Shown here piece by piece: positions 1 through 6,350 of a stretch of 13,479 nucleotides of DNA (position 1 is its first letter; every line of letters begins with the position of its first letter). The DNA is taken from assembly GCA_900545785.1 (NCBI GenBank), contig URAA01000027.1:1-13479 (forward strand), given 5' to 3'. This DNA is from an uncultured Dialister sp. (GTDB lineage Bacteria; Bacillota; Negativicutes; Veillonellales; Dialisteraceae). The position numbers were made by a program, and so were the translations under genes. The notes beneath the pieces were generated by a model that was not told the DNA's origin, ran no database searches, and was given only the letters and a program-made list of their open reading frames with translations.

Positions 1-307
1 ACATTTCTTCCTGAGGCATTTCTATATGCCCTATCTCTGCCAAACGGGCAACAGCTTCAGGGAAAGAAATATTATCCATCTTTTCGATAAAAGTAAGAGC
101 ATCTCCCGAAACATGACAGCCGAAACAATAATAAAAGCCGTTTTCTGAAGAAATGGAAAATGAAGGAGTTTTTTCATGATGAAAAGGACAGCAAGCCCAA
201 TACCTGCTTCCCTTTTTCTGCACCGAAATTCCATAAGAGCGGATAATATCAACTATATCGGTATTATCCTTAACACGCTGAAGGAACTCCTTATCAAATG
301 TACTCAT
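1..307 (-). CDS. dnaG: DNA primase DnaG, N-terminal part (runs off the left edge)
   Basis: DnaG makes the RNA primers for lagging-strand replication and acts with the replicative helicase. Only the first 102 codons are inside the window; the gene continues leftward. The visible part is the N-terminal CHC2-type zinc-binding domain. It has the CPFH motif at residues 40-43, followed by EKTPSF (45-50) and YCFGC (60-64), so Cys40, His43, Cys61 and Cys64 are the expected zinc ligands. The opening residues (MSTFDKEFLQRVKDNTDIVD) are typical of the family. The ATG at 305-307 follows a strong AAAGGAGG site at 312-319 at good spacing, which fixes the start. The TOPRIM catalytic and helicase-interaction domains lie outside the window. 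I found no convincing promoter in the 94-base gap upstream, which holds the terminator of the preceding gene. The family call is near certain; completeness cannot be judged. Confidence 0.96.
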   Translation of the reverse strand, partial: MSTFDKEFLQRVKDNTDIVDIIRSYGISVQKKGSRYWACCPFHHEKTPSFSISSENGFYYCFGCHVSGDALTFIEKMDNISFPEAVARLAEIGHIEMPQEEM

Positions 308-340
308 TGTTCCTCCTTTCGCGAATGAATTGAAAAAGAT

Positions 341-371
341 AGAAAAAAACTGACAACATCTTTTGTCAGTT
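341..371 (-). terminator. Rho-independent terminator of the ATP-grasp gene
   Basis: On the minus strand a 9-bp perfect stem (363-371 pairing with 348-356, core CTGACAA/TTGTCAG) with a 6-base loop is followed directly by a run of seven T. It lies about 30 bases past the stop codon of the ATP-grasp gene and before dnaG. It should separate the two transcripts, so dnaG probably has its own promoter or depends on readthrough. Confidence 0.85.
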
Positions 372-401
372 AAGCTTCTCCTTTCGATTAATTAAAAGTA
401 A

Positions 402-1139
402 TCACTGTTTATCATCGGGCAATACGGCTCCTGCCGTTAATTCCTGCCAACGAGTCATTAATATTTTTGTATATAAAACGGAATCCAGTCCGAAGCTGCT
501 TAAGGCATAGGCATCACTTACTTCAACCAAGAGAGTTTTTCCCTGATCGGTGACTCCGAAATCCAATGCATAAGCTTTAGGCGCAGATTTATAAGCTTTA
601 ACGGCATTTCTTAAAACTTCCGCATCAGGAAATAAATCCCATTCCCCTCGATAGGGACTCAAGCCGACTATCTCGCCGTCTAAAACCCAAATCCGCCATT
701 CCGATAAAAACTGTACCTTTTCACTGCACCATACGTCTATATCTTCAAGACCGCCGCCCAATTTGATTAAATCTTCGGATTTATCCAGCAATGTTCCCCG
801 AAATCTTTTTACATCCACGACAGGTTTGACAAAAACATGCCAGCACTCGGGACGACTGGTAATGGTAAATAAAGTGGATTGCCAGATTTTTCTGCCGGTA
901 AAAGGCATTAATTCATCCGGATAATCTACGGGCACCAGATTGACTCCTAATCTTTCCAATGCCACTTTGATATCAGAAAATGTACCAACAACAAGATCTG
1001 CCGGTACATTGTCTTCCACGGAATATATGGCTTTATATTTAACTACGGAAATACCCATCTCACCACATCCGTGAGCTACAGAATAGCAATTCTGGTCAAA
1101 GAAATCACCAGAATGTTTAATACGGATAAATGCTCTCAT
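402..1139 (-). CDS. ATP-grasp domain protein, R2K-clade type (DUF4343-like)
   Basis: This 245-residue protein looks like an ATP-grasp enzyme of the compact R2K clade. These are predicted to form an amide or peptide-like bond by activating a carboxylate with ATP, but the substrates of most members are unknown. Supporting segments are FVKP at 103-106 (a candidate nucleotide-binding lysine at 105), EWRIWVLDGEIVG at 147-159, and the C-terminal pair LDFGV (192-196) and LLVEVSDA (203-210). In the last two, Asp193 and Glu206 would be metal ligands. There is no signal peptide or membrane segment, so it is cytoplasmic. The ATG follows GGGAGAGG at a fair distance. A candidate promoter lies just upstream and a strong terminator follows, so it appears to be a single-gene transcript. 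R2K proteins also occur in phage and conflict-system settings, but nothing nearby suggests that here. The superfamily call rests on motif pattern only; the reaction is not known. Confidence 0.68.
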   Translation of the reverse strand: MRAFIRIKHSGDFFDQNCYSVAHGCGEMGISVVKYKAIYSVEDNVPADLVVGTFSDIKVALERLGVNLVPVDYPDELMPFTGRKIWQSTLFTITSRPECWHVFVKPVVDVKRFRGTLLDKSEDLIKLGGGLEDIDVWCSEKVQFLSEWRIWVLDGEIVGLSPYRGEWDLFPDAEVLRNAVKAYKSAPKAYALDFGVTDQGKTLLVEVSDAYALSSFGLDSVLYTKILMTRWQELTAGAVLPDDKQ

Positions 1140-1181
1140 GAATACCTCTCCCTATTAAAAAGTGCTACTATTACAAGATTA

Positions 1182-1210
1182 ATCATACCATTTTTAATAC
1201 AAGCGGGCAA
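1182..1210 (-). promoter_or_regulatory. Candidate sigma-A promoter of the ATP-grasp gene
   Basis: On the minus strand TTGCCC (1205-1210) and TATGAT (1182-1187) are separated by 17 bases. The -10 matches consensus at 5 of 6 positions and the -35 at 4 of 6. It lies between the uppP stop and the ATP-grasp start, giving a leader of about 35 bases. It is supported only by sequence match. Confidence 0.45.
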
Positions 1211-1212
1211 GG

Positions 1213-2004
1213 TTAATAGAAATAGACAAGAGCAATCAGGGCTACCACAAATCGATATAAAGCGAATCCCGTCAATGTGGAGTTATTTAAAAAGCGCAGA
1301 AACCAAAGTATGGAAGCATAGGCAACTACAAAAGAGGTAATGAACCCGATAAACAGCACCCCGAAATCATTGAGGGATAACAAGTCTGCCACCTTATACA
1401 AATCATAAAGACAAGCGATGAACATAAGAGGCACTGCCATGATAAAAGAAAAATCTGCCGCAGCCTTTCTGGAAATCCCCAATAACAGACCGCCGGCAAT
1501 GGTGCTCCCGCTGCGGGAAAACCCCGGCCACAAAGAGAAGCATTGGAACAAACCGATTTTAAAGGCATCCGCCGAACCGATCTGATCAACATTTTCTATA
1601 ACAAATTTTTTTCTCATTTTTTCGGCAAATATCATAAAAACACCGCCGATAACCAAACCGATGATAACCGTCATGGGGCCGAATAAACGAGTCTTAATTA
1701 TATCATGAAACAGATAGCCGGTAACGCAGGCAGGAAACATGGCTATGGCAATATTCATTACTGAAGCGCCTTTTTTCTTAAACCAGTGATGAGTATTCAT
1801 CATATAAACAAATTTGCGGCGATAAACGACAACCACCGACAAAATCGCCCCCAACTGAATAAACACATCAAATACGTCAGCCAACACACCGGTAAAATGA
1901 AGCATATTCCCGACAATAATCAGGTGACCCGTACTGGAGACGGGAATGTATTCTGTCAAGCCTTCTACAATACCGATGATAAAAGCACAAAAATATTCGT
2001 ACAC
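1213..2004 (-). CDS. uppP: Undecaprenyl-diphosphatase UppP/BacA
   Basis: UppP is an integral membrane phosphatase. It converts undecaprenyl diphosphate to the monophosphate, recycling the lipid carrier for peptidoglycan and other envelope polymers; raised levels give bacitracin resistance. The 263-residue length is normal. The two family signatures are present: EGLTE at 14-18 (Glu14, Glu18) with SSTGHL at 23-28 (His27), and PGFSRSGST at 160-168 (Arg164). These are the residues that form the active site in E. coli BacA. Several hydrophobic helices cover most of the protein. The start is GTG at 2002-2004, chosen because GAGGAG (2013-2018) sits 8 bases upstream and the protein then begins as the family does. 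It follows the exported repeat protein by about 52 bases with no clear promoter of its own, so cotranscription is possible. No terminator is evident after it. Confidence 0.95.
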   Translation of the reverse strand: MYEYFCAFIIGIVEGLTEYIPVSSTGHLIIVGNMLHFTGVLADVFDVFIQLGAILSVVVVYRRKFVYMMNTHHWFKKKGASVMNIAIAMFPACVTGYLFHDIIKTRLFGPMTVIIGLVIGGVFMIFAEKMRKKFVIENVDQIGSADAFKIGLFQCFSLWPGFSRSGSTIAGGLLLGISRKAAADFSFIMAVPLMFIACLYDLYKVADLLSLNDFGVLFIGFITSFVVAYASILWFLRFLNNSTLTGFALYRFVVALIALVYFY

Positions 2005-2012
2005 GTTAAATA

Positions 2013-2018
2013 CTCCTC
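2013..2018 (-). promoter_or_regulatory. Ribosome binding site that fixes the GTG start of uppP
   Basis: GAGGAG on the minus strand lies 8 bases before the GTG at 2002-2004. No in-frame ATG gives a better match to the usual UppP N-terminus, so GTG is taken as the true start. Confidence 0.8.
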
Positions 2019-2056
2019 AAAATAAAATTATTACTCTTTTCTGCAATAATCGGTAC

Positions 2057-3220
2057 TCATTTTTTTACATCTGATTGCGGATTTTTAGTGGAAATAACTC
2101 CGGTCACTTTTTGTTTTTCCAGAAAAATAATCAAAATATTTTTTTTATCTTTTGAAAAATAGATATAAGAAGTACGGGGATGTCCGGAAGATGTATCCAT
2201 TTCCAATTTATGAGGCGGACCGTATAAAAGTTCCACCGTTCCGATATCATCTCCCATTGCAAGCCCGCGGCTGCTCACCATTTTTTTATCCGTCAGAAAC
2301 AGGGATTGGATGATTCTCTTTTGTGTCGTCACTCTCACTGCATAGCCGGAAAAATACCACACTTCTTCATCGGGATTGCTTATTTTCTTCTCCCATGTAT
2401 CCCATGAATGTGCCTGCAAGACTTCATATAACTTAAATCCTGCTATAGTGAAATCTTTTTCCGGAAGCCCGATTTTATTGTTCAGTGATTTATAACTTAA
2501 ATTATTTTCTGCTGTTCCCGATTTTTCTGCATAAGCAATGCTAAAAGCCTGTACTTTATCATCTTTGATAATAAATACAAGTTCTTTATCCGATTTTCTA
2601 TATACAAAATGAAATTCTTTTTCTTTTCCGTTCCATAAAACATTTTCAGGTTTTCCATATGCCCTAAGCACATTTTCCCTGGTACTTCCTACAGAAATCC
2701 CTCTCGCGGTCACTGCTGTATTTTTGTCAACATAAAAACGGGATATCCCCTCTTTATTCACCTTGTTTTTCAGCTGCAAATCTTCTCTGATTGAATATGA
2801 ATAGGGCATTTTATTCGTAACCGTAACGGACAGCCCGTCCCATTTATATTCATCCCTGAGAAAACTGTGATTTACGATATTCGTCTTTCCTTTTAATTGA
2901 ATAATCTTATCGATAGGATCTCCCGGGCCTGCCTGACTTAAATAAAAATCCTTATCTTCCAATACACTTCCGTCGATGGCAGCAAGAGTAATCTCCTCTT
3001 GTTTTTCTTGTTTTTCTTGTTTTTCTTGCTTTTCTTGTTTTTCTTGCTTCTCCGCTTCGTCTGATCCATTTGTTTTTTTCATCAGAGCAGCTTCAACATT
3101 CTTTTCTGCCGGAGTTACTGAGGATGGTATGTTCTCTTTCGGAATTTCTTCCCCGAACACGGGAACTATAATAAGTGCCGCCAAAGTCGGGCCTGCTAAA
3201 ATTTTATGTTTTAATTTCAT
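2057..3220 (-). CDS. Exported protein with three divergent repeats and an (EKQ)6 linker, function unknown
   Basis: I do not recognise a characterised family. The 387-residue product starts with a probable signal peptide (MKLKHK, then a hydrophobic stretch at 8-22, possible cleavage near FGEE). A low-complexity hydrophilic region follows, with six EKQ triplets at about 57-74. The rest appears to contain three divergent copies of one module: about 172-232 (RGISVGSTRENVLRAYGKPE), about 258-311 (AGFKLYEVLQAH, then WYF and an Ile-Ile-Gln-Ser strand) and about 317-378 (RGLAMGDDIGTVELLYGPP). Each pairs a G-x-x-x-G...V...YG-x-P helix-turn with two or three beta strands. This resembles BamE/SmpA-like or CAP-associated modules, but only by pattern. 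It is probably exported and may bind something in the envelope. It has a strong own promoter, a GGGAGAAA site before the ATG, and may carry uppP with it. Confidence 0.8.
   Translation of the reverse strand: MKLKHKILAGPTLAALIIVPVFGEEIPKENIPSSVTPAEKNVEAALMKKTNGSDEAEKQEKQEKQEKQEKQEKQEEITLAAIDGSVLEDKDFYLSQAGPGDPIDKIIQLKGKTNIVNHSFLRDEYKWDGLSVTVTNKMPYSYSIREDLQLKNKVNKEGISRFYVDKNTAVTARGISVGSTRENVLRAYGKPENVLWNGKEKEFHFVYRKSDKELVFIIKDDKVQAFSIAYAEKSGTAENNLSYKSLNNKIGLPEKDFTIAGFKLYEVLQAHSWDTWEKKISNPDEEVWYFSGYAVRVTTQKRIIQSLFLTDKKMVSSRGLAMGDDIGTVELLYGPPHKLEMDTSSGHPRTSYIYFSKDKKNILIIFLEKQKVTGVISTKNPQSDVKK
3001..3045. repeat. 9-bp tandem repeat (five units) inside a coding region
   Basis: Five contiguous 9-base units read GTTTTTCTT on the plus strand, with one unit (3028-3036) as GCTTTTCTT; a partial degenerate unit follows from 3046. 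On the coding strand this encodes the repeating Glu-Lys-Gln linker of the exported repeat protein. The unit is a multiple of three, so gain or loss of copies would change linker length without shifting frame. Confidence 0.93.
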
Positions 3221-3259
3221 CGTATTTCTCCCAATAAAATAATAATCGTCTGTTATTTT

Positions 3260-3288
3260 ATTATGTGGTTGCTTATCCTCTATGTCAA
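3260..3288 (-). promoter_or_regulatory. Sigma-A promoter of the exported repeat protein
   Basis: On the minus strand a perfect TTGACA (3283-3288) is followed after 17 bases by CATAAT (3260-3265, 5 of 6 matches). Transcription would begin near 3253, giving a leader of about 33 bases with the GGGAG site before the ATG at 3218-3220. The same transcript may extend into uppP. Confidence 0.78.
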
Positions 3289-3318
3289 GAATATCAGAAA
3301 TAATTCATTTATTATTTC

Positions 3319-3418
3319 ATAAACAAAAATCCCGCTCATGTCTGATGTGACACCGAAAAGTCAGATTTTTGCTCCAACTTTTTAGGACCGTTCAGACCGG
3401 GGCGGCATTTTTGTTTAT
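3319..3418. repeat. 100-bp imperfect palindrome, possible bidirectional terminator or MITE-like element
   Basis: The ends are a perfect 12-bp inverted repeat, ATAAACAAAAAT at 3319-3330 and ATTTTTGTTTAT at 3407-3418. Without any bulge the pairing continues inward: CCGCTC (3332-3337) with GGGCGG (3400-3405, one G-T pair), then GTCTGA (3340-3345) with TCAGAC (3392-3397). In all 24 of 27 positions pair, leaving a central loop of about 46 bases. That loop holds a smaller hairpin, TGAC/GTCA at 3348-3351 and 3360-3363. A T-rich arm at both ends makes it terminator-like in both directions. It lies 9 bases past the aminotransferase stop, so it can end that transcript. The large loop and long exact arms are unusual for a terminator, so an inserted non-coding element is an alternative. 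It contains no ORF of note. Confidence 0.8.
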
Positions 3419-3427
3419 AATCATTTT

Positions 3428-4597
3428 TTATTTTTTATATTTTCTGACGAAATCAGACATTCTTCTCATGGCTTCCGTCAAATTTTCTCTGCTTGCCGCA
3501 TAGGAAATGCGAATGTGATTCTTGCCTTGCGGACCGAAGCAGGTACCGGGAACAACACCCACCTTTTCTTCACGAAGAAGCTTGTCACAAAATTCTTCAT
3601 CATCCATTCCTGTACAACTGATGTCCGGGAAAATATAAAATGCTCCCTTCGGTTTAAATACGGAAAGCCCCATATCAATCAATGCTTGATAAACCAATTC
3701 TCTCCTTGCCTCATATTCATCGAACATTGCTTTAACATCACTATCACATTCACGAAGTGCCGTAATTGCTCCATATTGACTGGTGACTGAAGCACAGAGA
3801 ATTTCATATTGATGAACTTTGTAAAGAGATTCCAATGCTTCTTTCGGTCCGCATATATAGCCTACACGAAGACCTGTCATGGCATAAGATTTGGAAAATC
3901 CGTTCATCACAATTGTTCTTTCCTTCATTTTTGGCAAAGAGGCAAAGCAAGTATGATTTCCTTCATAAGTCAGATCACAATAAATTTCATCAGAAATAAC
4001 AATCAGATCATGTTTTTCTGCAAACTCTGCTATTTTAAGCAAAGATTCTCTATCCATAACCGTACCGGTGGGATTATTGGGATATCCGATGAGAATTGCT
4101 TTTGTTTTATCGCTTATCTTTTCTTCCAGCGCTTCCGCCGTCAATTTGAATTCATCTTTGGCATAGGTAGGTACCAATACAGGTTTTCCTCCTGCCAGTC
4201 TTACACAGGCAGGATAAGCAAGATAAGCGGGATCCGGCATCAAAACTTCATCGCCGGGATTTAAAATAGTCTGCATGGCTATCGTGATGGCTTCCGAAAC
4301 ACCGACGGTAACCATAATTTCATCAGTCGGATCATAGAAAATACCGTATCTTTTTTCAAAAAGACGACTGATTTCTTTTCTGAGTTCAAGCAGCCCCCAA
4401 TTAGATGTATAGGATGTTTCTTTTCTCTCCAAACTGTCGATGCAAGCTTCGATTACTTTATCGGGAGCAGAATAATCCGGCTCTCCGACACCTAAAGAAA
4501 TAACATCTTTCATCGTGCTTGCCAAATCAAAAAACTTTCGAATTCCGGAAAATGGAACTTCTTTTACATTGTTTGCAATTTTATTTTTCCACTCCAT
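3428..4597 (-). CDS. PLP-dependent class I/II aminotransferase
   Basis: This fold-type I aminotransferase of 389 residues swaps an amino group between an amino acid and a 2-oxo acid in the cytoplasm. All landmarks of the aspartate/PatA-like group are present: GVGEPDY near 36-42, NNPTG at 174-178 (Asn175), SDEIY at 202-206 (Asp203, which contacts the pyridine nitrogen), SKSYAMTGLRVGY at 235-247 with Lys236 as the Schiff-base lysine and Arg244 as phosphate contact, and HIRISYA with Arg363 for the substrate carboxylate. The sequence most recalls Bacillus PatA and archaeal-type aspartate aminotransferases, but the substrate cannot be read from it; aspartate, an aromatic amino acid or N-acetyl-diaminopimelate are all possible. 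The ATG lies 37 bases after a flavodoxin gene with only a weak GAG-type ribosome site, so it is probably cotranscribed with the flavodoxins. The palindrome immediately after the stop probably ends the transcript. Confidence 0.93.
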   Translation of the reverse strand: MEWKNKIANNVKEVPFSGIRKFFDLASTMKDVISLGVGEPDYSAPDKVIEACIDSLERKETSYTSNWGLLELRKEISRLFEKRYGIFYDPTDEIMVTVGVSEAITIAMQTILNPGDEVLMPDPAYLAYPACVRLAGGKPVLVPTYAKDEFKLTAEALEEKISDKTKAILIGYPNNPTGTVMDRESLLKIAEFAEKHDLIVISDEIYCDLTYEGNHTCFASLPKMKERTIVMNGFSKSYAMTGLRVGYICGPKEALESLYKVHQYEILCASVTSQYGAITALRECDSDVKAMFDEYEARRELVYQALIDMGLSVFKPKGAFYIFPDISCTGMDDEEFCDKLLREEKVGVVPGTCFGPQGKNHIRISYAASRENLTEAMRRMSDFVRKYKK

Positions 4598-4634
4598 AAA
4601 TAAACCAGCTCTTTTCTATATAAGATTTTACAAT

Positions 4635-5069
4635 TTATGCTTTTGCTACAGCCTCTCCCAAATTTTCACAATTTTTTTGTGCTTCTTCGTCAGGATATCC
4701 GTAAGCTAAAACAGGTTTTTCCGGAAAATGGGCCCCTGCAAAATGGAGTTCATTATACCATGAATTGAGCCATGCGCCGCGGCTCCATCCGCAGGAACCG
4801 AAAATCCCCATCTCTTTCCCTTTTAAATACGGTTTCAGCTTTTCGCAAAAAGGTTTCATTTCAGCCTCTTCGATCACCTCTACGCCCCAAGCCGAGCAGC
4901 CTAAGATAATGTGGTGATACGTATTCCCTATTTCTTCCGGATCTACATCAGAAACCGGTGCCAGCAGTACTTCTGCTCCCGCCTTTTTAGCCCCTACGGC
5001 AACAGCTTCCGCCATGGCCTCTGTATTTCCTGTTCCGGAAAAATAGATAATTGCCACTTTATTTCCCAT
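4635..5069 (-). CDS. Short-chain flavodoxin, divergent copy
   Basis: Flavodoxins carry one FMN and replace ferredoxin as small electron carriers in the cytoplasm. This 144-residue protein has the phosphate-binding loop SGTGNTEAMA at 11-20, the normal short-chain length without the long-chain insertion, and the aromatic region GSCGWSRGAW at 91-100 (Trp95 expected near the isoalloxazine ring). It is the second of two tandem paralogs and differs from its neighbour at the two FMN-contact loops. The usual GCPAMG is GCSAWG here (57-62), placing Trp where Met normally sits, and the usual SYGW/SYAW is SCGW. It starts at an ATG with a GAGGAGG site. The gap before it contains a terminator-like hairpin, so it may be expressed at a lower or regulated level. 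Family certain; an altered redox potential or partner is inference. Confidence 0.93.
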   Translation of the reverse strand: MGNKVAIIYFSGTGNTEAMAEAVAVGAKKAGAEVLLAPVSDVDPEEIGNTYHHIILGCSAWGVEVIEEAEMKPFCEKLKPYLKGKEMGIFGSCGWSRGAWLNSWYNELHFAGAHFPEKPVLAYGYPDEEAQKNCENLGEAVAKA

Positions 5070-5085
5070 TTTAACCTCCTCATGT

Positions 5086-5117
5086 AAAAAAGAAGCGCCT
5101 TAAAAAGACGCCTCTTC
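5086..5117 (-). terminator. Terminator or attenuator between the two flavodoxin genes
   Basis: On the minus strand GAAGAGGCG (5109-5117) can pair with CGCTTCTTT (5089-5097) over 9 positions including two G-U pairs. The loop is 11 bases and the T run continues past the stem. It lies in the 58-base gap between the paralogs. It could end much of the first transcript while letting some read into the second flavodoxin and the aminotransferase. G-U pairs and the U run overlapping the stem make it a moderate call. Confidence 0.5.
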
Positions 5118-5127
5118 CCGAATTTTC

Positions 5128-5556
5128 TTAAGCATTAGCTATTGCTTCCCCCAATGCTTTGCATGCTGCCAACGCCTCATCATCCGGATAGCTGTAAGCT
5201 TTTACCGGATCTGCCGCTATTTCTACGCCCTCATCTTCGCAGCGCTGTTTCCATGAATCAATCCATTCACCCTGGTTCCACGCATAAGAACCGAAAAGTC
5301 CCACAACTTTCCCCTTCAGAAGCGGAAGCAGTTCTGCAAAGAACGGTTCAAATTCATATTCTTCCAGCGCTTCATTTCCCATAGCCGGGCATCCGAGAAT
5401 AATGTGATCGAATTCTGCCACATCGGAAGCTGTCGTATCACTCACAAAGCTAAGTGTAGTTTCCGCCCCTGCCTCCTGTGCACCTTCTTCGACTGCCTGA
5501 GCCATAGCTTCTGTGTTGCCGGAACCTGACCAATATACAATTGCCACTTTCGCCAT
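5128..5556 (-). CDS. Short-chain flavodoxin, canonical copy (Megasphaera type)
   Basis: This 142-residue flavodoxin matches the well-studied Megasphaera elsdenii type along its length. It has WSGSGNTEAMA at 9-19 (phosphate loop plus a preceding Trp), GCPAMGNEALEE at 55-66 (the Met-Gly turn whose peptide flip tunes FMN potential), and GLFGSYAWNQGEW at 86-98 (Trp93 stacking on the flavin). It would carry low-potential electrons between reduced ferredoxin-type donors and acceptors, often when iron is scarce. It is first in the leftward group, with a good promoter and an AGGAGG site before the ATG. The paralog and the aminotransferase follow. No iron-box-like operator was recognised, so iron control is not shown by the sequence. 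Confidence 0.97.
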   Translation of the reverse strand: MAKVAIVYWSGSGNTEAMAQAVEEGAQEAGAETTLSFVSDTTASDVAEFDHIILGCPAMGNEALEEYEFEPFFAELLPLLKGKVVGLFGSYAWNQGEWIDSWKQRCEDEGVEIAADPVKAYSYPDDEALAACKALGEAIANA

Positions 5557-5602
5557 TTGAAATTCCTCCTAATGAAATCTGCTTGAGATGTACTACTTCT
5601 TT

Positions 5603-5631
5603 ATCTTACCCATACATCGGAACCTTGTCAA
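5603..5631 (-). promoter_or_regulatory. Sigma-A promoter of the flavodoxin group
   Basis: On the minus strand a perfect TTGACA (5626-5631) is followed after exactly 17 bases by TAAGAT (5603-5608). The leader would be about 40 bases and ends with AGGAGG before the flavodoxin ATG at 5554-5556. It could also serve the second flavodoxin and the aminotransferase by readthrough. Confidence 0.72.
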
Positions 5632-5682
5632 TTTAAGAGTACTTGATTTCTTTTATATTCTCCCATACGAAATTTCTCTTCT

Positions 5683-6339
5683 TCACTTTTTAAGAAATTT
5701 TCTTTTTTCAGGCATTTTTCTTTTATTTACCATCTTTTGGAGCGATTCCGTCAGTTCCTTCTGTTCTCCGTCCGAACTGATTATACCCATCGTAATTTCA
5801 TACCCGTCTGTCTGTAAAATGACTGTATATGCCGTATGATAAGTAATATTATTTTCTTTTTTCGGAAGAACAAAATCCCCTTCCCACCGCGGATTTTTTT
5901 TATCGCTTATATATTCCAGCGGTGCAGTTCCCTTATAAACAGCCCCCTCCGAGATGAATCGTTTATTCAAATAAGATGCAATGATATCCATTTGATTTTC
6001 CACGGGATCATTTTTATGAGAGAATTCTCCGATTTCCAACAAGTAAGGAATTCCCAGTTTCTGGCTTGTGGCCCATCCATAAGAGAAATCCGGAGGATTG
6101 GCATAAGTTAATGTGTAATAACTGCCCTCAGAAGCTCCTCTTCTTACAAAATATAATCTTATCCCCTTGTCCCCGGTAAATGGCAGTGCTGCCTGTTCTC
6201 CTTCTTCGATGCGAACCGACCGCGGAATTTCCATCTCTCCTATCCCGGGCAGAATCCACTTGTCTTTTGCCTCGGCAAGATTTATAAACAGGAGCAAGAA
6301 AATCGGTATCAGAAATAATGCTTTGATTCTATTTTTCAT
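5683..6339 (-). CDS. Exported protein of unknown function downstream of glnS
   Basis: I do not recognise this 218-residue protein. It begins MKNRIKALF, then a strong hydrophobic segment to about residue 20 and an AEA/K signal-peptidase-I-like site at 22-25. There is no lipobox cysteine, so a soluble exported protein is expected. The mature part mixes beta-strand-like stretches (YYTLTYA near 74-80, YHTAYTVILQTDGYEITMG near 167-185) and ends with a basic tail (KRKMPEKRKFLKK). It has no cysteine. A longer in-frame start at 6376-6378 exists, but it would overlap the end of glnS and place a charged segment before the signal peptide. The ATG at 6337-6339 has GAAAGGG at 6344-6350 and is preferred. 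It starts 11 bases after the glnS stop, so it is almost surely cotranscribed with glnS. That linkage does not by itself suggest a role. No terminator was recognised after it. Confidence 0.8.
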   Translation of the reverse strand: MKNRIKALFLIPIFLLLFINLAEAKDKWILPGIGEMEIPRSVRIEEGEQAALPFTGDKGIRLYFVRRGASEGSYYTLTYANPPDFSYGWATSQKLGIPYLLEIGEFSHKNDPVENQMDIIASYLNKRFISEGAVYKGTAPLEYISDKKNPRWEGDFVLPKKENNITYHTAYTVILQTDGYEITMGIISSDGEQKELTESLQKMVNKRKMPEKRKFLKK

Positions 6340-6350
6340 GGCGCCCTTTC

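Noticed and set aside
294..359. A 21-codon leader ORF overlapping the start of dnaG
   Set aside because: Its ATG lies in the terminator loop and the only upstream purine-rich site is 18 bases away, too far for a ribosome binding site.
402..2004. A defence or antimicrobial-resistance island from the ATP-grasp and uppP neighbours
   Set aside because: UppP is a housekeeping enzyme in most bacteria, the genes have separate signals, and no effector, nuclease, toxin or integrase is nearby.
3319..3418. A known insertion sequence
   Set aside because: There is no transposase or remnant in or beside it and I do not recognise the end sequences; only a non-coding palindrome can be supported.
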